Positions 7,974 through 14,237 of a DNA stretch of 15,561 bases are shown here, piece after piece (within the stretch, counting starts at the first letter, position 1; every line of letters starts with the position of its first letter). The translations under genes and the position numbers were made by a program. The stretch covers positions 1-15,561 of the forward strand of contig CAYGZA010000147.1 of assembly GCA_964354135.1 (NCBI GenBank), given 5' to 3'. The notes below the pieces were generated by a model. It did no database searches. It saw only the letters and a list, made by a program, of their open reading frames with translations, and was not told the DNA's origin. This stretch comes from CAYGZA01 sp964354135 (GTDB taxonomy: Bacteria; Planctomycetota; Planctomycetia; Pirellulales; Thermoguttaceae).

Positions 7974-8012
7974 AGGCGGTCTCCGCCGGAGCGGGATTCC
8001 GCAAGCTCCCGT

Positions 8013-8041
8013 TTCTCAAGCGGTTAGCGCAGGGCTATAAT
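8013..8041 (+). promoter_or_regulatory. Promoter candidate for the small membrane protein gene
   Basis: TTCTCA (8013-8018, 4 of 6) and a perfect TATAAT (8036-8041) are spaced by 17 nt. The transcript would start near 8048 and have a leader of about 145 nt before the start at 8193. A consensus -10 box is notable in such GC-rich DNA. Confidence 0.45.
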
Positions 8042-8192
8042 TTCAAGGCCGTTCACGTTGATTCTCGACGACGCAGGGGCCGTGGATCGGCCGAAAAGCC
8101 GGTCGGGCTATCTTGCGCAAGAGCCGGCCGAGGGGCTTCGGCGTCGCGGGCGGGGCCGTCGGCCCCAGGACGCGGTGGCGAGGAGGATTCCC

Positions 8193-8435
8193 ATGGGACG
8201 ACTGCTGGCGAGGATTCTTGCGGTGCTTGCCGTCGGTGCAGGCGTGGGCCTGCTCACCTGGGGAATCAGCTCGGCTGCGATGAAGGAGCCGATCCGTGTC
8301 GCCGAAATGTGCGCCGGGTTCATGGGGACGTCCAGCGAGGTGATCGGCTGGGGCGCCGGGGTCCTTGCGGTCGGCGTCACCACGCTCGTCCTCTCCTTCA
8401 TGGAGCGGCAGCGTCCCGGCGATTGGGACGAGTGA
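8193..8435 (+). CDS. Small two-helix membrane protein, function unknown
   Basis: This 80-aa protein was not recognised as a known family. Two hydrophobic helices are visible, at about residues 4-25 and 49-69, joined by a polar loop. Arginines at 3 and 7 and at 72 and 74 place both ends on the cytoplasmic side, with the loop outside. The tail is acidic (GDWDE). The ATG at 8193 follows GAGGAGG at 8180-8186, spaced 6 nt, which is a strong ribosome site. An in-frame TTG at 8058 would add 45 Arg-rich residues with no initiation signal, so it is not used. The following glycosidase-like gene has its own promoter candidate, so the two need not be co-transcribed. Confidence 0.65.
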   Translation: MGRLLARILAVLAVGAGVGLLTWGISSAAMKEPIRVAEMCAGFMGTSSEVIGWGAGVLAVGVTTLVLSFMERQRPGDWDE

Positions 8436-8502
8436 GCCGCGCTCGCCAGGCCGCCTTTCCTTGTGCGGCGTTTCCTCTCTTGGGCCGAGTTTGGCCGGTC
8501 GA

Positions 8503-8531
8503 TTGCACCCTCCCATCACCTCCGGTACCAT
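8503..8531 (+). promoter_or_regulatory. Promoter candidate for the glycosidase-like gene
   Basis: TTGCAC (8503-8508, 3 of 6) and TACCAT (8526-8531, 4 of 6) are spaced by 17 nt. The predicted start near 8538 leaves a 22-nt leader that contains GTGAGGA at 8548-8554 as the ribosome site. This unit probably reads on into the genes at 10632 and 11155. Confidence 0.4.
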
Positions 8532-8559
8532 AGGAACGCCGCTTCCTGTGAGGACTGCT

Positions 8560-10611
8560 ATGAAACCGCTTTATACCTCAACCCTGATTCTGACGCTTGC
8601 CGCGGTCGGCGGCATGGCGTTCGACTCTCGTTCCCACGCCGAGACCGGTTCCCGCGCAGCGGGTGAGAACCGGGGAATCCCGGCTGCCTGGCTCGAGGCA
8701 TGGAAGCAGCCGCCCTTGACCGACCGGCCGCTCCAGATCATCCACGGGATCGATCCCCGCGGAAGGATCCTGGACGGGGTCGCGCAAATGGTCGCCGGCA
8801 AGGAGCCTGAAGCGATTGCCAAGGCGGGCATGAAATACTACAAGGACCGCGGCCTCGGCGGAATCGTCTGCAACGTCGCGTTCAAGGACTATCTCCGCTC
8901 CGAAGAGCACTGGAAAACGCTCGTGGCGGGAGTCGAGGCCTGCCGGCAGCTCGGCATGGTCGTCTGGCTCTACGACGAGGAGGGCTACCCCAGCGGCGCC
9001 GCGGGCGGGTTGGTGCTCAAGGAGAACCCGGCGTTCGAGGCGACGGCGTTGGCCTTCGACCCCGCGCGGCCCGATCCCTTCCTGATCCGCCCGGCCTACG
9101 AGCACACCCACGCCAGCAACAATTTCCATGCGGCCCGGCGGTACATCAATCTGATCGACGACCGGGCCGTCCGCTCCTTCCTTGCCAAGACCCACGAGGC
9201 GTATTGGGAGCGGCTGCGGCCCTATTTCGGCAACACGATCCAGGCGACCTTCACCGACGAGCCCTCCTTGATCGCGGTGAGCCTCGGCCAATTGCCGGAG
9301 AACGTGCGGAAGACGGTCCGCGTGGTCGACCCGGTCGATCCGAACATGCGGCCGCTCCCGGCGGTGCCCTGGGGCTACGACCTGGCCGAGCGCTACCGGG
9401 AAAGGTACGGCGAGGACCTGCTGCCGCAGCGGCGAAGCCTCTTCAGCGGAAACTCGCCCGCCGACCGCAACGTGCGGCGGCAGTTCTGGGCCCTCATTGC
9501 CAATCTCGTGGCCGATCGGTACTTCGGCGCCCTTCAGAGGTGGTGTGCCCAGCACGGCATCGCCTCCTCCGGTCACAGCCTTTGGGAAGAGGCCGTGATG
9601 CACCATCCCGCGCTTGAGGGCAACGGCCTCAAGGCCCTCTGCCTGATGGACATTCCCGGGCTGGACGTTCTCACGTCGGCCCCGGAAGCGGCGATCCACT
9701 CCGGCTGGATGACGGCGGGGCTGCCCGGCTCGGCCGCCATGCTGACGGGCCGCCGCCGCGTGATGACCGAGGTGAGCGACTTTGCCGAGAAGATGGGGGG
9801 CCGCGGGCCGGTCAACCTCGCGGAAATGCAGGCCACCGCCGCGTGGCAGGCGGCCTGGGGCGTGACCGAGTTCACGCTCTACTACCGGATCGCCGACCGG
9901 CCGGCCGAGGAGTATCGGGCCTACTGCGACTACGTGGGCCGGCTCAACGCAATCCTCAAGCCCGCCCGGCTCGACGCCGAAGTCCTGCTCTACTACCCGA
10001 TCTACGACCTCTGGGCCGAGTACATCCCCGTGGCCGAGCCGCTCCAGCTCGGCTCCCAATCGCCGCGGGCCCAGGGCATCGTCCGCTCCTTCGATCACTT
10101 GGGGCAAACTCTCCAGAGAAGCCAGGTCCCTTTTGCGCTCGTGGATCACGAGTGGCTCGCCGCGGCCGGAGTCCTCGACGGAGGAACACTCGCAGTCAAG
10201 GACCGCCGATTCCGAACGCTCGTGCTTCCCGCGGACGTGGAGCTGCCCCCAAAGGCGGCGACCGTGGTGGAACAGTTCCGGAAGAAAGGGGGCCGCGTCC
10301 TTTCGGACGGCCCCGCGGGGAAGCTCGCGGCGCCGGCCGTGATCGAGGCAATCAAGCCGCCTTGCCGGCTGTCGCCCCGCTCGGAGCAAATCGCCGCGGG
10401 CTGCTTCGTCCGCGATGGGCGGCGAATCCTCTTGCTCGTAAACGTCGGCCGGCAGGCTTACCAAGGGCATCTGGCAACCGATGCCGCGGGAGCGTGGCAC
10501 GTCATGGACCCCGCCACGGGTGCCGTCCAGCCGGCACAGACGACGGCCGCCGGTCAACCGGCTCTTTCGTTGGCGCCCCGGCAGGCGCTTCTTCTGGTTC
10601 ACGGTCCGTGA
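8560..10611 (+). CDS. Secreted glycoside hydrolase-like protein (GH106-like layout)
   Basis: This 683-aa protein starts with a signal peptide (about 1-27, ending SHA before ETG). It then shows a TIM-barrel-like catalytic region, with motifs such as WLYDEEGYPSGAAGG (136-150) and FTDEPS (231-236). E234 and E404 (in TEVSD) are candidate acidic catalytic residues. Around 420-445 the AAWGVTEFTLYY segment resembles the equivalent region of large GH106-type alpha-L-rhamnosidase relatives. A beta-sandwich-like tail follows from about 550. The resemblance is by eye and the family is not certain, so the substrate is left open, with rhamnose-containing polysaccharide as one possibility. The ATG at 8560 has GTGAGGA upstream. 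An in-frame ATG at 8365 inside the preceding gene has no signal peptide and is rejected. The stop at 10611 lies 20 nt before the zinc-ribbon gene. Confidence 0.7.
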   Translation: MKPLYTSTLILTLAAVGGMAFDSRSHAETGSRAAGENRGIPAAWLEAWKQPPLTDRPLQIIHGIDPRGRILDGVAQMVAGKEPEAIAKAGMKYYKDRGLGGIVCNVAFKDYLRSEEHWKTLVAGVEACRQLGMVVWLYDEEGYPSGAAGGLVLKENPAFEATALAFDPARPDPFLIRPAYEHTHASNNFHAARRYINLIDDRAVRSFLAKTHEAYWERLRPYFGNTIQATFTDEPSLIAVSLGQLPENVRKTVRVVDPVDPNMRPLPAVPWGYDLAERYRERYGEDLLPQRRSLFSGNSPADRNVRRQFWALIANLVADRYFGALQRWCAQHGIASSGHSLWEEAVMHHPALEGNGLKALCLMDIPGLDVLTSAPEAAIHSGWMTAGLPGSAAMLTGRRRVMTEVSDFAEKMGGRGPVNLAEMQATAAWQAAWGVTEFTLYYRIADRPAEEYRAYCDYVGRLNAILKPARLDAEVLLYYPIYDLWAEYIPVAEPLQLGSQSPRAQGIVRSFDHLGQTLQRSQVPFALVDHEWLAAAGVLDGGTLAVKDRRFRTLVLPADVELPPKAATVVEQFRKKGGRVLSDGPAGKLAAPAVIEAIKPPCRLSPRSEQIAAGCFVRDGRRILLLVNVGRQAYQGHLATDAAGAWHVMDPATGAVQPAQTTAAGQPALSLAPRQALLLVHGP

Positions 10612-10631
10612 CCCCGGGGGCGATCCAGACG

Positions 10632-11108
10632 ATGAGCCGGCCGACACGGTACCTGGAACTGCGATGCCGCGGCTGCTTGTGGCGGGAAGTCTGCGGCCCG
10701 GAGGAGATCGCCGCGTGGCTTCGTAAGGCGGGCAAACTCCGCCCGCGCGGCCACCCCGACTTGGACATCCTGTACGAGGTGTTCCGTGCCACGGCCGCTC
10801 AATGGACGTGCCCCCAGTGCGGCAAGCAGGGACTGGCCGTGGCCAACGCGGTGGAAGAGGCCACGCCGTGGCCGGGTGAGCCCCTTTGCGCGTCCTGCGC
10901 AAGGCCGATCCCCAAGGCACGGCTGGAAGCGATTCCCGGCGTGCGCTGGTGCGCGGCCTGCCAGCGGGAAGCAGAACTCGACCGCCCTCGACAAGAGCGG
11001 GACTTCTGCCCGCGATGCGGGGCCCCGCTGGAGGTCCGCGTCGTCGGCACCGGCGACTCGACCCGCTACGTCTTGGCGTGTACGGCCAATCCGCCGTGTA
11101 ATCTTTGA
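10632..11108 (+). CDS. Small zinc-ribbon protein with DksA/TraR-type finger
   Basis: This 158-aa cytoplasmic protein contains 13 cysteines, mostly in CxxC pairs: C12/C15 with C21, C60/C63, C86/C89, C107/C110, C126/C129, then C150 and C156. Residues 86-111 (CASCARPIPKARLEAIPG, then CAAC) match the C4 zinc finger of DksA/TraR proteins, including the IPxxRLEAxP linker. The long coiled coil by which DksA enters the RNA polymerase secondary channel is absent. The 126-156 segment resembles a topoisomerase-type zinc ribbon. A nucleic-acid or polymerase-associated role is inferred. The ATG at 10632 is chosen. A GTG at 10608 overlapping the previous stop (GTGA) would add eight residues. It is probably co-transcribed with the glycosidase-like gene. 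Confidence 0.72.
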   Translation: MSRPTRYLELRCRGCLWREVCGPEEIAAWLRKAGKLRPRGHPDLDILYEVFRATAAQWTCPQCGKQGLAVANAVEEATPWPGEPLCASCARPIPKARLEAIPGVRWCAACQREAELDRPRQERDFCPRCGAPLEVRVVGTGDSTRYVLACTANPPCNL

Positions 11109-11154
11109 GCGTTCCATGAGATCGTATGACACCATTTGAGAGGGAGATATGCCC

Positions 11155-12432
11155 ATGCAGCGGTTGACTATCGTCCTGGTTCTCTTGGTTCTCCTCCTGG
11201 GAGCTTCGGCGTTCGGGCAAAGTGGCTCCGGTACTCTCAACGTGCGGGATTTCGGCGCGAAAGGGGACGGCCAAACGGACGACACGGCCGCGTTCCAGCG
11301 GGCCCTCGACGCCGCCGCGAAGGCGGGCGGGGGCACGGTCCTCGCACCGCGGGGCGCGTATTTCTTCGCCGGCCACCTGAACGTCCCGCAGGCCGTCGCC
11401 CTCGCGGGCATCTGGCGATCGGTGCCGGCCCACAACGGCATCCGCGACCGCGGGCTGCCCAAGCCGACGGACGACGGCACCACTTTCCTCGTGACCGAAG
11501 GGGCCGGCAGCGAGGACGGGCCGCCCTTCATCACGCTGGGCACCAATAGCACGCTCCAAGGCGTGGTGCTCTATTACCCGCAGCAAAACGAAAACGACGT
11601 GCCCAAGCCCTACCCCTGGACCATCGCCATGCGGGGCAAGAACCCCGCGGTGCTCGACGTGGAGCTGCTCAATCCCTATAGCGGCATCGACGCCTCGCAC
11701 AACGAGCGGCACCTCGTGCGCAACGTGCACGGCCAGCCGCTCCGCCGCGGCGTCTGGGTCGACGCCATCTACGACATCGGCCGGATCGAGAACGTCCACT
11801 TCAATCCCTGGTGGAGCACGAAGCCGAAGCTCTTCCAATGGCAGATGGCCAACGGCGAGGCATTCATTTTTGCCCGCAGCGATTGGCAGTACGTCCTCAA
11901 CACGTTCTGTTTCGGCTACAAGGTGGGATACAAGTTTATCGCCAGCCGGGCGGGAGTGTGCAACGGCAACTTCCTCGGCCTCGGGGCCGACGACTGCCTG
12001 CGGGCGGTCGTTGTGGAGCAGAGCGCCCCGTTCGGACTCTTGATCACCAACGGGCAGTTCGTCTCCTTCCACGGCCCGGACCCGACGATGATTGAGGTGA
12101 CGAAGACACACTCGGGGAGCGTGCGCTTCGTGAACTGCGCGTTCTGGGGGCCATGCCGGCAGATCGCCAAGATCGCGGGGCGCGGCACGGTCGGATTGAG
12201 CGACTGCACGTTCACCGAGTGGGACTCAAAACGCGAGGGGCGCCACGCCCTCCAGGTCGAAAGCGGCACAGTGCTGGTGCGCGGCTGCGAGTTCCGCGCC
12301 AACAAGCCGCAGGTGGAGCTGGGCGAGGCCGTCGAGCGGGCCGTCATCAGCGACAACGTTTTCTCCGGCCCGGCTCAAATCGCCAATCGCAGCAAGGGGA
12401 GCGTGCAAATCGCCAACAACGCGGGAAAGTGA
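11155..12432 (+). CDS. Secreted pectate-lyase-like beta-helix protein
   Basis: This 425-aa protein has a signal peptide (hydrophobic core 5-16, cleavage near ASA or FGQ at 18-22). The hallmark start of Pectate_lyase_3 / GH28-like right-handed beta-helices follows (NVRDFGAKGDGQTDDTAAFQ at 29-48). The rest has the repetitive short strands with N and G turns expected of beta-helix coils. Members cleave or bind polyuronides and other glycans. The exact reaction is not determined, since no typical GH28 DD catalytic pair was identified. The ATG at 11155 is preferred to the one at 11149 because AGGGAG (11141-11146) sits 8 nt before it but only 2 nt before the other. The gene lies 46 nt after the zinc-ribbon gene. 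It converges with the deacylase gene across a spacer with a palindromic repeat. Confidence 0.78.
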   Translation: MQRLTIVLVLLVLLLGASAFGQSGSGTLNVRDFGAKGDGQTDDTAAFQRALDAAAKAGGGTVLAPRGAYFFAGHLNVPQAVALAGIWRSVPAHNGIRDRGLPKPTDDGTTFLVTEGAGSEDGPPFITLGTNSTLQGVVLYYPQQNENDVPKPYPWTIAMRGKNPAVLDVELLNPYSGIDASHNERHLVRNVHGQPLRRGVWVDAIYDIGRIENVHFNPWWSTKPKLFQWQMANGEAFIFARSDWQYVLNTFCFGYKVGYKFIASRAGVCNGNFLGLGADDCLRAVVVEQSAPFGLLITNGQFVSFHGPDPTMIEVTKTHSGSVRFVNCAFWGPCRQIAKIAGRGTVGLSDCTFTEWDSKREGRHALQVESGTVLVRGCEFRANKPQVELGEAVERAVISDNVFSGPAQIANRSKGSVQIANNAGK

Positions 12433-12450
12433 GGGGCGGCGCACGATCCG

Positions 12451-12474
12451 TTTAGCCGCGGCACTTGTGCCGCG
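12451..12474. repeat. Palindromic dispersed repeat, copy 2, in a convergent spacer
   Basis: TTTAGC (12451-12456) precedes CGCGGCAC (12457-12464), TT and GTGCCGCG (12467-12474), a perfect 8-bp stem. Relative to the copy at 6669-6692 the stem changes one T-A pair to C-G on both arms, so pairing is conserved. The copy lies 19 nt after the pectate-lyase-like stop and 4 nt before the deacylase stop. Confidence 0.65.
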
Positions 12475-12478
12475 CGTC

Positions 12479-14092
12479 TCACCGCGCCCGTGACGCCGGG
12501 CCACTCCTTCGCAACGCCCGGCCGGGGAGCGCGTCGGTTTGCACGCCGTCGTCTTTCACCACGACTCCGTTGACGATCACGTAGGGAATCCCCTCGGGAT
12601 GGCTCCTCGGGCTCTCGAAGGTGGCGGTGTCGCGGACCGTGTCGGGATCGAAGATCACCAGATCGGCCATCTTGCCGACGGCCAATGCCCCGCGGTCCGC
12701 CAGTCCCAGCCGCCGCGCCGGTAGCGACGTCATTTTTCGGACGCACTCCTGAAGCGTCAGGAGCCCCAGCTCGCGGACGTAACGCGAAAGAAACCGGGCA
12801 AACGTGCCCCATGCCCGAGGGTGCGGCCGGGCGCCGACCAACAGCCCGTCGCTGGAGGCCATCTGACCGGGGTCTTTCATGATCCGCTGCACGTTCTCCT
12901 CGTAGCCGCAGTGGACGACGCAGGAGACCTCGAGACGATGCTCCACGAGCAGGTCCGCGCAGCAGTCAAAGGGCGGCCGGCCGCGCAGCCGGGCAATCTC
13001 CACGAAGTCGCGGCCGATCAACTCGGCATCCTTCTCGCCCCCGCCCACGTCGCCGATCACAATCGTCTCCCACTGGACCGGCAGCTTGTGCAGCCCGTCG
13101 GAGCCGCTGACTTCCATTTCGTGGCGGAGCTTCTCCCGCGTGTCGGGATTGCGGAGGCGCTCGATGAGCCGCTCGGGTCCCCCCTCATGGGCCCAACCCG
13201 GTAGCAAGCCGGCCAGGAACGTCGAGGCGGCCGGGTAGGGATACGCATCCAGCGTCACGTCCAAACCCGTGTGGCGTGCCCGGGCGATCCGGTCCAGGTA
13301 GAACTCCGCCTTGCCCTTGTTGGGCGGGAAAGATGCCTGGAAATGCGTCAGGTGGAGTCCGCAGCCGGCGGCCGAGCACGCTTCGACGACCTCTTCGACC
13401 GCCGCCTCCATCTTGCCGCCGTAATTGCGCAGGTGCGGCGCCAAGAAGCCGCCGTATCGGGCCACCACGCGGCATAGCTCGGTCAATTCGCGGGTGTCCG
13501 CGAAGCTGCACGGCGGATACGTCAGGCCCGTGGATAGACCGAAGGCCCCCTCGCGAAAGGCATTGTCCAAGAGCCGTTTCATTTCCTCCAGCTCGGCCGC
13601 GGTCGCCGGGCGATTTTGGAGCCCCACGACCGCCGCGCGGAGGTTCCCGTGCGGGGCGAGCATCGCCACGTTGACCGCCGTCCGCCGGTCGAAACGATCG
13701 AGGAACTCCCCCACCGTCCGCCAATCCCACTCCAGCCCCTCGGGGTCGCCGTTGAGGGCCTTCAAGCCGTTGCGAAAGAACGGCAGGCTCTCGTCGGTGA
13801 GCGGGGCATAGGAGAGGCCGTCCTGGCCGATGAGTTCCGTCGTACACCCCTGCATGAGCTTGGCGCTCGCCCGCGGCTCGGCCAAGAGCATCAAGTCGGA
13901 GTGCGTGTGCATGTCGAAGAAGCCCGGGCAGACGACGAGCCCGTCGGCGTCGATCGTCCGTCGGGCGGCAAGCGGACCGGCGGGGCCGACGTGCCCAATC
14001 GTCTCCCCTCGGATGCCGACCTGCCCCCACCAGGCGGGCTTCCCGGTCCCGTCCAGGATGCGGGCGTTCATGATTGCCAGGTCAAAGTCCAT
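12479..14092 (-). CDS. N-acyl-D-amino-acid deacylase family amidohydrolase
   Basis: This 537-aa cytoplasmic metal-dependent hydrolase of the amidohydrolase superfamily would release D-amino acids from N-acyl derivatives (EC 3.5.1.81 family), or act on a related amide. Zinc-site residues are visible as H62 and H64 (FFDMHTHSD), H220 (APHLRNYGG), H250 (LHLTHFQ) and D415 (ASSDG). The C-terminal blocks HPRAWGTF (424-431), KMTSLPARRLGL and KMADLVIFDPDT are typical of the family. Where D-aminoacylases have a metal-binding Cys in GNCG, this protein has GQDG (89-92), so D91 may take that place. The ATG at 14092 matches the conserved N-terminus. Upstream in-frame starts reach 14281 but carry no family sequence. 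A GGGGA lies 11 nt upstream. Its start is divergent from the GH13 gene, with a 145-nt spacer. Confidence 0.85.
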   Translation of the reverse strand: MDFDLAIMNARILDGTGKPAWWGQVGIRGETIGHVGPAGPLAARRTIDADGLVVCPGFFDMHTHSDLMLLAEPRASAKLMQGCTTELIGQDGLSYAPLTDESLPFFRNGLKALNGDPEGLEWDWRTVGEFLDRFDRRTAVNVAMLAPHGNLRAAVVGLQNRPATAAELEEMKRLLDNAFREGAFGLSTGLTYPPCSFADTRELTELCRVVARYGGFLAPHLRNYGGKMEAAVEEVVEACSAAGCGLHLTHFQASFPPNKGKAEFYLDRIARARHTGLDVTLDAYPYPAASTFLAGLLPGWAHEGGPERLIERLRNPDTREKLRHEMEVSGSDGLHKLPVQWETIVIGDVGGGEKDAELIGRDFVEIARLRGRPPFDCCADLLVEHRLEVSCVVHCGYEENVQRIMKDPGQMASSDGLLVGARPHPRAWGTFARFLSRYVRELGLLTLQECVRKMTSLPARRLGLADRGALAVGKMADLVIFDPDTVRDTATFESPRSHPEGIPYVIVNGVVVKDDGVQTDALPGRALRRSGPASRAR

Positions 14093-14147
14093 CGGCCTGC
14101 AAGTCCCCTTTCTCGCCGTTGCGACGTGGTTCCAGCTCGCTTCCGAG

Positions 14148-14153
14148 ATTGTA
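14148..14153 (-). promoter_or_regulatory. -10 box candidate for the deacylase gene
   Basis: On the minus strand TACAAT (5 of 6) lies 55 nt before the ATG at 14092. A convincing -35 box is not visible (TGGTGC at a 17-nt spacing). Confidence 0.25.
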
Positions 14154-14203
14154 GAGCGGCCGCGCACGTAGCACCACACGCCCGCTCGCGCTCTACCTTG
14201 GGA

Positions 14204-14231
14204 TTGACAAGACGCTTCAGCCGGATACAAG
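14204..14231 (+). promoter_or_regulatory. Promoter candidate for the GH13 gene, consensus -35
   Basis: A perfect TTGACA (14204-14209) is followed after 16 nt by TACAAG (14226-14231, 4 of 6). Transcription would begin at about 14238, exactly at the start codon, so the message could be leaderless. The AAGGG at 14229-14233 would then not be transcribed. If it is used as a ribosome site, the true promoter must lie elsewhere. Confidence 0.4.
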
Positions 14232-14237
14232 GGTAGG

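Larger units (their letters stand above)
7772..8192. other. 421-nt divergent spacer without a gene
   Basis: No open frame here has a convincing start and composition. The stretch separates the minus-strand isomerase-like gene from the small plus-strand membrane protein gene. It holds a promoter candidate for each side and a 20-nt hairpin at 7954-7973. No tRNA, rRNA or riboswitch is recognised by eye. An unannotated small RNA cannot be excluded. Confidence 0.6.

Noticed and set aside
9843..10631. An upstream extension of the zinc-ribbon protein by 263 residues
   Set aside because: The added part overlaps the glycosidase-like gene in another frame and is low-complexity Arg-rich. All cysteine motifs lie after 10632.
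8578..12111. A 1177-codon minus-strand open frame spanning three plus-strand genes
   Set aside because: It has no recognisable domain and is rich in Arg, Gly, Val and His. It lies antisense to three genes with clear family matches. Long antisense frames are expected where third codon positions are GC-rich.
13616..14236. A 206-codon plus-strand frame opposite the deacylase gene
   Set aside because: It is the complement of a clearly conserved amidohydrolase N-terminus and has no domain of its own.
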